Assembly (NCBI RefSeq): GCF_002776525.5
Contig: NC_045441.1
Location: 125,371,610 to 125,435,609 of the forward strand
Source: Piliocolobus tephrosceles
Lineage: Eukaryota; Chordata; Mammalia; Primates; Cercopithecidae
DNA: 64,000 bases
Direction: 5' to 3'
Shown here piece by piece: positions 23,145 to 32,959 of this stretch (position 1 is its first letter; every line of letters begins with the position of its first letter). Both the position numbers and the translations under genes were made by a program. Below the pieces are notes generated by a model. It saw nothing but the letters and a program-made list of their open reading frames with translations, searched no databases and was not told the origin of the DNA.

Positions 23145-23297
23145 GCTATCTCTATCTCTATTTATCTCCCTTATCTCTACTTACTTAGTTCTACTTACTT
23201 AGTTCTACTTACTTAGCTCTACTTACTTACTTAGTTTTACTTATTTACTTAACTCTACTTATTTACTTAGCTCTACTTACTTAGCTCTACTTACTTT
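22941..23297. repeat. Simple repeat inside the provirus
   Basis: The plus strand shows (CTCTAT)n, a short TATATA core near 23133 and then an imperfect array built on 'tctacttacttagt' (about 23172-23295). It lies exactly between the TRPC6 segment and pol. Read in viral sense it begins 'gtaagtagagctaagtaagt' directly at the end of TRPC6 similarity. Confidence 0.93.
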
Positions 23298-23765
23298 CCT
23301 GGAAACCTTTTTTATGACCTTGGGTAGAGCTCAGAAGGCCATACTTTAAGCTTCAGCAAGAGATAAAACAGGGACCCCGGGCCCAGCACCAGATTGAAGG
23401 GAACAGGAAGTGCTCTCCCCTCCCCAAAGCAGGAAAACCATAGTTCGGCCCTTGCAAATTTCCACTCCACATCAGCATCATCCTCAATTTCCTGGAATGA
23501 ATTGTTGATCATGGCAATTAACATATTTAGCAAAACAATGACCATTAAGGCATTATAGACTCCATAAAGAACATAACCAATGTTTTCAATGAATTTGTGG
23601 TTATAGTTGATGACCACTGATTGTACTTCAGAAAGTCCAAATATAGCCCAGAACAGTGTCTTAAAACTCTGTTGTGAAGGTTTCATTTTGTTTTGCACCA
23701 ATGTAGTAGGAGTAGAGGTTGAACTTTCCCATCATAAAGGCCACAAACACCACAATGAACATATT
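23298..23765 (-). pseudogene. TRPC6: TRPC6 mRNA segment captured in the provirus
   Basis: A 129-codon frame at 23701-23312 is unmistakably TRPC6, a receptor-activated calcium-permeable channel of the plasma membrane. It shows the pore block LFWAIFGLSEV (residues 16-26), transmembrane helix S6 (about 41-65, YGVYNALMVIVLLNMLIAMI) and the TRP box EWKFAR (79-84). ALPVPFNL and SLFYLLLKLK favour TRPC6 over TRPC3 and TRPC7. Upstream, in another frame, MFIVVFVAFMMGKFNLYSYY is the preceding S5-side segment. A small deletion at about 23663, compared with the expected wording, causes the shift. Similarity ends at HKKGFQ near 23298 after a further frame slip. No intron interrupts it, pointing to spliced RNA. 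It covers roughly a sixth of the channel and is not functional. Confidence 0.93.
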
Positions 23766-23864
23766 CAGCCCATATCATGCCTGTGTGCTCATTAAATCTG
23801 TTTTTCTCTAGCAGAGGCAGGTTAACCAGGAAACTGAAGCTTGAGGATGACTTTACTTGCCCTA
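23766..23864 (-). other. Junction zone between protease remnant and TRPC6
   Basis: About 100 bases belong clearly to neither side. The minus strand contains a possible MIWAE (23778-23764), a short stretch that also occurs in TRPC channels, but it is in a different frame from the next TRPC6 block and may be chance. Confidence 0.45.
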
Positions 23865-24060
23865 TGGAAAGCAGCCCATGATTTATTTTTTCCAGGAACT
23901 ACTGCCCACCAGGCCTGTGTGTCAATCTGTAAGCATCCAACAGCAGGTCTACCGTACAAATAGGTCTTTTGTCAGACACTTGTTAACCCAATATACAGCC
24001 TTTCCTGTTGGATTAGTACTACCAAAGCCTCCTGTTCTTTTCACTGTGCTGCTTCCCAGC
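23865..24060 (-). pseudogene. pro: Retroviral protease N-terminal remnant
   Basis: On the minus strand near 24025-23970 the translation GGFGSTNPTGKAVYWVNK is the start of an ERV-K protease, which follows dUTPase in the same reading unit. A stop and frame changes follow. The D-T/S-G active-site block is not recognisable, so the gene is cut off before its catalytic aspartate by the TRPC6 junction. Confidence 0.8.
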
Positions 24061-24061
24061 C

Positions 24062-24430
24062 TTATGTCAACAACTGAGCAATTCTTTCTCCTAGGGAAGC
24101 AGACCACGGAGTTGAGGAACTAATAACTAATTGAATTTCTCTGGTATAATCAGAGTCAATTATTTCTGTATGCACAGTGATACCTTTCAAATTTAGACTA
24201 GACCTTCCAAGTAATAGACTGACTGTTCTTGAGGGTAAGTGTCCCCTAACTCCCATAGGGACCTTTTTTGGTGGCTCCCCACGAAGTAAGGAGTTGGGAA
24301 TTGTACTGCAAAGGTCTACAGCAGCACTGCCTTCTGTGGTGGGGAACAATCGTTGTACATTTGTATTGCTGTGCTGGAAATGCTTCAGTTTATTGAGGTG
24401 CTCTCTGAATAAACTAGCCTCAGATTCCAC
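24062..24430 (-). pseudogene. Retroviral dUTPase domain (pro frame)
   Basis: This 122-codon frame carries dUTPase motifs in order: AAVDL (residues 36-40), GRSSL (76-80) and IDSDYTREIQ (91-100). Betaretroviruses encode dUTPase, which hydrolyses dUTP to dUMP, at the start of the protease reading frame, and the protease remnant follows directly. The glycine usual after the first alanine of motif 1 is replaced, and TREIQ replaces the common TGEI. The C-terminal glycine-rich motif is not seen. The frame opens almost directly after the gag remnant, so capsid, nucleocapsid and the gag-pro frameshift site were lost. Confidence 0.88.
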
Positions 24431-24439
24431 TGGGTCTTA

Positions 24440-24984
24440 GTACTACCAATTGCTCCAGGTTTTAATGTTGTAACTACAGGAGTGGTAAGTTTTGTAGCTA
24501 ATTCATTTTCTCGCCCATTAAGGGGAGAGAGAGGAGGTGGCCATTCACTTAATTCAGCAGGTGGAGCCAAGGGGATAGTAAAACATACTTTTTTCAGTTT
24601 CCCTTTTTTATTTAATTTCTTCTGGTTTCTGTTCCTCACATTCAGAATCTGAAGTTAGTTTTTTATACTCATCCTCCTCTTCCTCATCTGAATCTGTGTT
24701 GTCATCTGTTTGAAATGGCTCAAGAGCTGCTTTTATTAGCACCCACATTGACCAAACCAAGACTGGAATTTTTGCTCCATCTTTATATGCTTTTTTAAAA
24801 TCTCTGCCAATTCTCTCCATTCATCCAACTCCATAGTCCCTTGTCCTGGGAACCATGGGCAAAACTGCTTTACTGCACTAAAGAGTGATAACAAATTCTG
24901 AGTACTAACTTTTGCTCCCCCTCTTTGTAATAAATGCCTTAAGAAATTTAAATAAGCAGAATGTCTGCTTTCACTTTTTCCCAT
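24440..24984 (-). pseudogene. gag: gag remnant (matrix region)
   Basis: The first frame (24984-24736) starts MGKSES, with the glycine at position 2 that allows myristoylation of Gag. It continues into a matrix-like helical region with the block AYLNFLRHLL. It shifts frame near 24790 and resumes as WVLIKAALEPFQT followed by an acidic run (SDEEEEDEYKK), then a proline-rich stretch (PPAELSEWPPPLSPLN). Capsid and nucleocapsid are missing, and dUTPase follows almost at once. Normally Gag forms the virus core. Frameshifts and deletion make this copy dead. The start codon lies 128 bases after the primer site, a typical leader length. Confidence 0.85.
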
Positions 24985-25112
24985 TGTTACCCTGGTTCTT
25001 CTGAGTGCTCAGCTTTCCTGCCGAGCTTCATTTTAGATGTCCTCGGGTGTCCTTTGATGAAGTGTCCTCTGGTTTCACACACTCTAGTGTTCCTTCACCG
25101 GGGTCTTTGTCA

Positions 25113-25130
25113 CCCCACGTTGGGCTGCCA
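25113..25130 (-). promoter_or_regulatory. Primer binding site (lysine tRNA type)
   Basis: On the minus strand 'tggcagcccaacgtgggg' lies four bases after the 5' LTR. It fits the 3' end of tRNA-Lys apart from one extra A/substitution, giving the K in HERV-K. Confidence 0.9.
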
Positions 25131-25292
25131 GGAATGTTGGGGTGATCAGACCCAACACCAGGTCGTGGGGGCAACAAAGTCCAGCAGAGTCAAAGGATTG
25201 AGAAAAAGACAGTTTGAGAGAGAAAAGTGGGACCAGGGGGCCATTGCGATTGTGGAGGCTGCAAAGGCCCCGAGCTCTGGGACCCCACGCTA

Positions 25293-25298
25293 TTTATT
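25293..25298 (-). terminator. LTR polyadenylation signal AATAAA
   Basis: The hexamer reads on the minus strand and is preserved in both LTRs (second copy near 21472-21477). Confidence 0.7.
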
Positions 25299-25380
25299 GG
25301 TAATCCAACAGAGAAACAGCTGGTGAGAATGTGGAGGTCAAAAGGGCAGGTGCATGATCTACAGCTGTGGTGGTTTAGCA

Positions 25381-25386
25381 TTTATA
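25381..25386 (-). promoter_or_regulatory. LTR TATA box
   Basis: 'ccttataaatgct' on the minus strand of the 5' LTR. Position relative to AATAAA suits an LTR promoter. Confidence 0.6.
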
Positions 25387-25564
25387 AGGAATATGTTCTG
25401 CTACTTGAGATAATGGAGAGCAGGTTCTTTTAACCCAAGATACAATCAATCCTGGGAGAGCAAGGAGCAAGGAGCCAGCAAGTCTAGACACATTCAGAGG
25501 ACATTATGTCAGACATGCAAGCCCTGCCTCAGTATTTTCCCCATCACTCAGCTTTTTCCCAACA

Positions 25565-25570
25565 GAAGGC
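25565..25570. repeat. Provirus target-site duplication, right
   Basis: Exact copy of 'gaaggc' from 21313-21318. Confidence 0.95.
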
Positions 25571-26170
25571 CATACATCAATGGAACAATGATCTATGTAT
25601 GGCACAGGCTTGACATTTCTCATGTTTTTAAGGGGCAACAATTCTCTTTTACTGAGTAACTTGTAATTGTGCTCATTGGCTTTTTCTACCATTTTCTGTT
25701 GAAAATAAGGCAAATGGTTCCACTCTAGGAAAGTAGTGAAACGGCTAGGTTAAATAGATTTTCTAAGTTTAAACAGTGCCTTAATGGCCTCAATATTTGG
25801 GAAATGCTCTGTTAAATAGTAGTAATTAATATAAGACTTCCCAGAGTCTTTGAAATGTTAATGTGACTATCAAAGGTGCTTTAAGAAGGGATTAGGGCGT
25901 GCAACATTTCCTAAACTTATTTGATCAAGAATGTCTTTTCTTTTTATTTAATCCTCAGGATCTCTTGTGGACCTGACCTAGTGGAGAAATACAAAGCTTT
26001 TATTTCCATTAGCCACTAACAGGTGAGGAGTCAGGACTGATATTCCTGCCTGAGTCAGCTGAGATTACACATTTAATAAACACTTTTGGTTCAATGACAA
26101 TATAATTTTCAATAAAGCTCTGTTCTTAATAAAATTGTAGTTATTCACAAGTTTGTGATTACTAACATTT
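25571..26170. other. No recognised feature
   Basis: Sequence continuing from the pre-integration locus. Nothing assignable. Confidence 0.5.
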
Positions 26171-26187
26171 ACATAGAAGTTTTACAA

Positions 26188-26610
26188 TTTAATTTAAAGT
26201 TCTGGAATACAAGTGCAGGACGTGTAGGTTAGTTACATAGGTAAATGTGTGCCATGGTGGCTTCCTGCACCTATCAACCCATTACCTAGGTATTAAGCCC
26301 CATAAGCATTAGCTGTTTACCCTAAGCTTTCCCTCCCTCCACCCCCACAACAAGCCCCAGTGTGTGTTGTTCCTCTCCTGTGTCTATGCATTCTCATTGT
26401 TCAGCTCTCATTTGTAAATGAGAATACACAGTGTCTGGTTTTCTGTTCCTGCATTAGTTTGCTGAGGATAATGGCTTCCAGTTCCATCTATGTTTCTGCA
26501 AAGGACATGAACTAATTCTTTTTTTATGGTTGCATAGTATTCCATGGTATATATGTGCTGTATTTTTTTTATCCAGTCTATCATTGATGGGCATTTGAGT
26601 TGATTCTACA
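26188..26610 (-). mobile_element. L1 LINE 3' end, 5'-truncated
   Basis: Reverse complement of the L1 3' UTR and end of ORF2, from 'tttaaagttctggaatacaa' to 'gatgggcatttgagttgatt'. Flanks 'tacatagaagtttta' (left) and 'tacatagattttaaa' (right) may be a decayed target duplication. Confidence 0.92.
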
Positions 26611-26811
26611 TAGATTTTAAAATAGATCTCATTCAGAGAAGGTTACAATGAATTGAAGAAACTCAAGACACAAAATGACCATCTTTCTGATTCACATTGA
26701 TTCTGGATTATAAACTTTTGCAAAAATCTTAGACATTTGTTCCTGCTGTGATCAAGATTCCTCATAAGGGCTTGATGACAGTTATAAAGGTGAGTTTAAA
26801 AGAGAAGGAGA

Positions 26812-26945
26812 ACCAGGTGTGGTGGCATGTGCCCAGCTCTTTAACTGGTCTCAGCTACTTGGGAGACTGAGGTGGGAGGAATTCTTGAGCCCAGGAGTTT
26901 GAGGGCAACACAGCAAGACCCCAAATCTCTTAAAAAGAATAAAAG
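26812..26945 (+). mobile_element. Free Alu monomer (FLAM-like)
   Basis: A single 7SL-derived arm, 'ccaggtgtggtggcatgtgc' to 'gcaagaccccaaatctct' plus an A-rich tail, without a second monomer. It contains a 'tcagctacttgggagactga' loop as in 7SL RNA. Confidence 0.72.
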
Positions 26946-27918
26946 AGGGAGCTGAGTTATGAGTAAGAATGGAAGAACATGGTTGTGAGAATGAAAGGGA
27001 TGAGTTATACAAAATGACAGGTGAGAGATGATATGCCCTGCTGACAGGGTCAAGGCTGAGAATGACGGCTGAGTTAGACAGCCGTGTTGCTGTCCATTGA
27101 CACAGAGGCCTTTACTGGTGGCAGTGTCTATTCTGCTCTGCTATTGAATCTCAAAATTGAACCTACCTCTCTACTTCCACTGCCATTGCTCAAGTTCAGT
27201 TCAGTTTTTTTTTCAAAACTGCCTCTTATTTTCCTAACTGGAACCCCTGCCTTATAGTTTATTTTTTTATTGCAGCATTTTCTCTTCACTGATGCCATAA
27301 CTACCTTCCAAAATATAAACATAACGATGCTCTGGACAACCACACAAGCCTTTTGGAAAAGAGCCATGGTTACTGCAAAGTGAGAGGAGAAAAGGAGGGG
27401 GAAAAAGGAGTTGGCCAAGGCTCTGGTCATCAGGGCACACATTGTGGGCCAGGTAATGGGTAAAAGCAGAGGAAAGCAGAGCCTTTGTAGTGCAGCTTAC
27501 ACTGCAGAGCAGGCATATGTCCCTAGTTCTATTCCTCTAGCACTCAAGATTGAAGGCAAACTGCTATTGAGGAGTTGAGCCAGTCCCCTCCTGTGTTGAT
27601 CTGAGCCTCATCGACTGTAGACACCCACAGTATGAGGTGCAGTGCATGTTCACTTGTCTATGCTCAATCACACCACCAATTCACTTCCATTTCCTAATGT
27701 CATTTATTTCCATTAAAATTCTCTCCCTGTTTGGTGTGGCTGGGGCTTGGCACAAGTCTTTTGAATATCCTCTTGAAAAATCAAAGCTTACTGCTGTCAG
27801 ATAAGATAAGAAGAGAGAACTGATGAAGAAAGAAAGAAAAAGGTACCAAGAAGTACTTATACTATACTTCCTGGTGAAAAATGGCAACAGGGGAGTTTCA
27901 AGCTAAAATTAAGAATAA
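26946..27918. other. No recognised feature
   Basis: No confident repeat. The 104-codon minus frame at 27128-27442 has no known domain. Confidence 0.5.
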
Positions 27919-27920
27919 GA

Positions 27921-28175
27921 AGAGGAGGTGAACAGATCACAAGGTCAGGAGATTGAGACCATCCTGGCCAACATGGTGAAAACCCATCTACACTAAAAAT
28001 ACAAAAATTAGCTGGATGTGGTGCTGTGTGCTTGTAATCCCGGCTACTCAGGAGGCTGAGGCAGGAGAATCGCTTGAACCTGGGAGGCGGAGGTTGCAGT
28101 GAGTCGAGATTGCACCACTGCACTCCAGCCTGGCAACAGAGCTAGACACCCTCTCAAAATAAATTAATTAATTTA
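27921..28175 (+). mobile_element. Alu, 5'-truncated
   Basis: Starts within the left arm at 'ggtgaacagatcacaaggtc' and runs to the A/T-rich tail 'aaataaattaattaattt'. Confidence 0.95.
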
Positions 28176-28775
28176 AAGAAGGAGAGGAATGAATGGAATC
28201 ACAGGTTCAAGGAATAACATTAGGAAACCAACTTTAAAGTCATTAGTTTATGGTTTCAAGTCTCACTCTGCCAGTTTCTGGCTCTGCTTGTTAATATGTA
28301 AAATAGTAAAATGGGATTAATAACAATAAGTGCCTCATAGAGTGGTTGTGAGAATAAACATTTCATATACTTAGTTAATTAGTCAGTGTTGACTTTTTTT
28401 TTTTTGAATTGATGATAGCCTGATCAATAGAAGTTAGGATTGAAGTTAGAAATGTTAGAAGTTAAAATAAATGAAGATTAATCCTTCATCTTTTTCTACA
28501 ATGATTGACTTATTGAAAAATTGTTACAATTTTTTGAGCACCTATTTGATTTTAGGGAGAATCCTTCAAAACAGAAGACACTGTTAAGAAGTGTAGAATC
28601 TAGAAGCTTAGAGAATACAGCTACTTTAAATCCTTTTTTGAAGTGAGACATAGACAATTTAAATGTCAATTGGATAATTCATCAATAGATTAAAATTTCA
28701 GAGTGTTAGAGCTAAAAAAAAAATACCTCATAGATCATTCACTCAAATGCTTTCATTTTCCAGATGCCTAAGCTG
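28176..28775. other. No recognised feature
   Basis: AT-rich, with short A or T runs. Nothing assignable. Confidence 0.5.
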
Positions 28776-28777
28776 AG

Positions 28778-29760
28778 TTGCATCATTCGTTCATTCGTCC
28801 TTCATTCATTTACAATGTTTATTGAGTGCCACCAGTTTGTCAGATATGGTTACCTGACAGGTAGTTCCTGAGACACAGCAATAAACAGAACAGAACCAAT
28901 TCATGCTCTTTTGTAGCTTACGTTCTAGTAGATAAGGCAGACAACAAACAAACAAAATAGCAATGGTAACATGTCCTAAGACAAAAATAAAACAAGGTGA
29001 GAGTAAAGAGGGGAAGCAGACACATGTGTTAGTGCTTTGTGTGTATGTGTGCTGTATTAGTCTGTTCTCACACTACTAATAAAGACATACCTGAGACTGG
29101 GTAATTTATGAAGGAAAGAGGTTTAATTGACTCACAGTTCCACATGGCTAGGGAGGCCTCACAATCATGGTGGAAGGTAAAGAAGGGGTAAAGTCACATC
29201 TTACATGGCGGCAGGCAAGGAGAGCATGTGCAGGGGAACTCCCCTTTATAAAACCATCAGATCTCATGAGACTTATTCACTGTCACGAAAACAGCATGGG
29301 AAAAATCCACCTCCATGATTCAATTACCTCCCACTAGATCCCTCCCATTACACCTGAGAATTATGGGAGCTACAATTCAAGAGAGATTTGGGTGAGGACA
29401 CAGAGCCAAATCGTATTATGTGCATATGCTGTTTTTAAACAATGTTCAGGGGAGGCCTCTTTGATCAGGGGATATTTAAGTAGGTACTTAAAGGATGTGA
29501 GTGCCAGATTTGCTTGTCCTGGAGCAAAGTAGCACTTTAAAGAAGATGCCTGTTCAGATAGCTTGCCCGACTCTCCAGGATAAATTCAGAAGAGTTTTTG
29601 ATATGAAGAGAGAAAACAGAAGGGCTATATCAGAGGAAAGGTGACACAAGTGCACTTTTGGCGATGGCTCATGATGGCTCTCAGAAGGTTACAGGAACCC
29701 TTCATTGGAAGGCTGGCAGGAAGTGAGGTAGAGTTAGGGCAGGGAGCAAAAAGACTAAAA
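28778..29760 (-). mobile_element. L2 LINE remnant split by an LTR
   Basis: 'ttcattcatttacaatgtttattgagtgcc' to 'gcttacgttctagtagataa' is the reverse complement of the L2 3' end. After the THE1 LTR, 'gttcaggggaggcctctttga' and the block around 29690-29740 continue the same ancient element. Confidence 0.7.
29053..29418 (-). mobile_element. THE1/MST-type solo LTR
   Basis: Begins 'tgtattagtctgttctcaca' and ends near 'ccaaatcgtatta', the reverse complement of a THE1-type LTR. The 5-bp duplication 'tgtgc' is perfect at 29048-29052 and 29419-29423. No internal region remains. Confidence 0.95.
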
Positions 29761-29764
29761 TATG

Positions 29765-30950
29765 TGTCTTTATGTGGGCTTTTGATGCATATGAGCATGA
29801 GTTGATGTGAGGATATCTGAGACTGCTTTATCTATTGCAGAAATATTGTCATGAAATTTAAAAGAAAATTAAAGGAAAACAGGGTGTAGGTTCTAGAGTG
29901 TATTCTCACTGAGGTAGTAGCATAACAATTTAAAAATCCCTGACAGCAGAACTGATTGTTAGATCGTTAGAAGGTTTAAGTTGGAATGTGAGAGAGGGCC
30001 ACCAGCCTCATTCTTTGTATTCTCATTGTGGGGGTTAACTGTCAACAAGAGAGCAATTTCAAAGACAAGCTGAGAATGAGGGTATTTTGGCATCATGCCA
30101 CCAACAAGAAGGTCATGAATGCAAATAAGGTAATAAAAATATTAGTGAAATGGTGCACCATTGACAGGCAGTGCTCCAAAAACCAAACCAAACAAAAAAC
30201 CTATGCGATATTTGGAAGATCAACTCTTTAGACAGAAAATTCTATTAGCAATTCTATGGGGAACAACTCTCTGTAGGTGAAATGTCTTAGAAGCAGCAAA
30301 CTCTTTTTGTTCATGGTTGAATAAAATTAGGTAATAATGCAGTAATCTCCTAATTGAGAGAGTATCCTGGAGATATCAACCATACCTAGAATGACTAGGA
30401 AAGGGTAGAGGACTTGATTGGGCTTGCCTAGTTAAATATCTGGTTTGTTTCAAGTGGAAGAGTGAATTCATAAGACTAACTGTAACTTCAGGAAAAGTCC
30501 TAAAGACTCTAGCGGAAACAGTTCTTAACCATAGAGTTTTGATAGAACCTGCCTTTAAAATTTGTTTTTGCATATTCTTTATGAATGACAAAAGCATAAT
30601 ACCCTGTCAAAGATGCCTAAGACTTTTTAAGTGTGTTCTTATCTAGAAGTAGATGGAAAACGGAACTTGAAAGTATTTGGAACAAAATGTACACATGTTA
30701 ATATTAGACTGTAGGTATAGGATATTTTCACATAGGTGTGCCCTTTTAGGATCTTTCTGAGAAGGCAGATACCAAGCTGAAAGTCTCTATGATTTCATTA
30801 ATTAAGTGAAGCTACAATGCTTGCGAGTTCACAAGAACTGGGCTGTGGATGACTCTTGCCTAAGTCAAAGTGGTAAAGTTTATATATATTAGAAATAATC
30901 TTCTAATGCAGTCATTTCATCATTCCCTCCCACTTTCATTCTCTTATTAC
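29765..30950. other. No recognised feature
   Basis: No repeat or gene recognised. Confidence 0.5.
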
Positions 30951-31318
30951 TGATACAGTTTGGCTGTGTTCCCATCCAAATCTCATCTTGCATTGTAGTT
31001 CCCATAATACTCACGTGTAGTGGGAGGGACCCCGTGGGAGATACCTGAATCATAGGAGCGATTGCCTCCATGCTGCTATTCTCATTATAGTGAGTTCTCT
31101 CGAGATCTGATTGCTTTATAAGGGGCTCTTCCTTGTTTGCTCAGCAGTTCTCCTTCCTGCCATCCTGTGATGAAGGACGTGTTTGCTTTCCCTTCCACCA
31201 TGATTATAAGTTTTCTGAGGCCTCCGTAGCCATGTGGAGCTGTGAGTCAATTAAACCGCTTTATAAATTACCCAGACTTGGGCAGTTCTTTATAGCAACA
31301 TGAGAAAGGACTAATACA
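30951..31318 (+). mobile_element. THE1/MST-type solo LTR
   Basis: Starts 'tgatacagtttggctgtgtt' and ends 'gaaaggactaataca'. Flanks 'attac' and 'atcac' fit a 5-bp duplication with one change. Confidence 0.94.
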
Positions 31319-31324
31319 ATCACA

Positions 31325-32685
31325 ACGCCAGGGACTCTATCAGGGCCAATGTGCCACTGTGATCTTTGCCCTTAAATGGAAAATATTTATTGTCAGATGT
31401 CTCCTCTTCCCTCCCTTTCAACAATTAATGCCACTGACCTCAACAATGGCTTAGGGTACAGAACATTCTTCAGAGTCGATGCTTCCCTTGATTTCTTCAC
31501 CTCATATTTTGTACTTGAGTTCTCTGGCATAAATCAGAAGTATGGCAAATTGTGGAAACCCTATATATCATCTAGAAGATAGGAGAAATAGTTGAAGACA
31601 AAATGTAGTCAAGTTGTCAGTAGGTACTCATCAATTACTGTATATATTGAATCTACAATAGCCACTGATTTGTAAGTGGTGTCATCATTTTATGTAAAAC
31701 TAAAAGCAATGCTTCCACATTACACCAAGGCACAATGTTTCTTACATCCTACAATTTTTATTTCCCATTACTAAGAGACTATTTTAGATTTAGATTTTTC
31801 TTTTATCATCTATCATCTTTGTGCATGTATGCATCTTTGTGCATCTTCACTTTGTGCAAGTGAAATAAATTGTTATTGCAGGAGGATGTGGAATGATAAT
31901 CATTCCTCCCATGAAGAATATTTGCTTCACTGTTATTAGATTTATACTGTGTTGCTCAGTATCCTTGCCTTTCTGCTTGTCTATCACATTTTATTTAATG
32001 CCGAGTAATAGTGCAAAATTGTAAGGAACACAATGAGACTCATCATTTGTAGTACCATCAGTGCAAATAACTCAACTAAAGTGACAACCATATGAAGAGC
32101 TATGACCAAATTTGCACATGTGCAGGCAATTACAACTTCCTCACAACTGTTCCTGGGTGGCAATGTTTTAAGACACCATCAATTAGAGAATGTATTTCAA
32201 TTTCAGAAATATTTAAGATGCGACGAAAATGGGCATCCAGTTTTTAACAAAATATGGTAATTACAAAAATATTAGGTAACAAAGACCTGTAATACTTTCT
32301 AATGCCGTGGGACAATAGGGAAGAAATGTTGGTCAGAGAATAGTTGACTTTGCCTTTAATCTCCTGATGAATATATCCCTAATTTGGAATGAACCCTGGC
32401 ACAAAAGAGATGTTCTTTAGGTAATGAATAAGAAGCTAAGGTTGACTTTTCTTCTCTGATGGAGAAGATAAGTTTTCTTAAAAAAATCATAGCTGATGTA
32501 TAATAACATAAGTTAATTTTGACAAAAGAAAGATCACCAATGACCTCACAATCTTAATATGATTACTTTTATTTTTTTATATTCATCTTAGTGTTCATCT
32601 GTGTAAATTTTTAGTGTTTGTAGTTGTAATCATAATGAATATAATGTTTTTATACATTTACACTGAATATTATATCATAACAGTA
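31325..32685. other. No recognised feature
   Basis: Contains a doubled 'gcatctttgtgcat' near 31818-31850. Otherwise unassigned. Confidence 0.5.
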
Positions 32686-32689
32686 TGAT

Positions 32690-32955
32690 TATAATTTTAT
32701 GGCTGTGTAATATTCCACTGAATTTTACACAATCATTTATTTAAAGATTCATTGTTATTATACATGTAGATTACTTCTGAGGCTTTGCTATTTTAGTTAA
32801 AGCTGTAAATAACATTATCATGCATTTAGTTTTCCCTTCTGTTAAATTATTTTCTTAGGAAACATTCCCAGGAGTGGAATTTTTGGGTGACAGGGAATGA
32901 TACATTTTTTATGGCTCTTGGTATAAATTGCCATAAAAACAGTTTCTAATAAAAT
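32690..32955 (-). mobile_element. Old L1 (L1M) remnant
   Basis: 'ttatggctgtgtaatattcca', 'ttcttaggaaacattcccaggagtggaat' and 'ggtataaattgcca' follow the order of the reverse-complemented 3' part of an old L1. Confidence 0.78.
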
Positions 32956-32959
32956 TAAG

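Larger units (their letters stand above)
21319..25564 (-). mobile_element. ERV-K provirus, HERV-K14-type, carrying TRPC6 sequence
   Basis: Two similar LTRs of 414 and 430 bp begin with TGTTGGG and end with CCCAACA in either reading direction, and exact 6-bp duplications flank the whole element. Primer site next to the right LTR and polypurine tract next to the left LTR fix the transcription direction as minus. Inside are decayed gag, dUTPase/protease and RNase H/integrase pieces. Most of gag, reverse transcriptase and all recognisable env are missing. A host TRPC6 segment sits in sense between protease and the pol remnant. The HERV-K14I assignment rests on memory that this family carries TRPC6 mRNA portions and mostly lacks env. 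The betaretroviral class is seen directly in dUTPase, primer site and duplication length. It cannot make functional proteins. Confidence 0.93.
25135..25564 (-). repeat. 5' LTR of the provirus
   Basis: In transcription direction it starts at 25564. TATAAA lies at 25386-25381 and AATAAA at 25298-25293, about 85 bases downstream, an order that fits a U3 promoter followed by R with a polyadenylation signal. LTR14-type by association with HERV-K14; subfamily not verified. Confidence 0.93.

Noticed and set aside
22941..23297. CRISPR-like regular array
   Set aside because: Repeats are imperfect, abut one another without unique spacers, and lie in a vertebrate provirus.
23312..23701. Functional TRPC channel gene
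   Set aside because: Only a part of the protein is present, with frameshifts at both ends, inside a defective provirus.
23298..23765. Independent L1-made processed pseudogene of TRPC6
   Set aside because: No poly-A tail, no target duplication of its own, and it starts and stops inside the coding region in the viral sense direction. Viral template switching fits better.
21319..25564. Plus-strand provirus
   Set aside because: LTR ends are symmetric, but the primer site lies beside the right LTR, the purine tract beside the left one, and gag, dUTPase and pol read on the minus strand.
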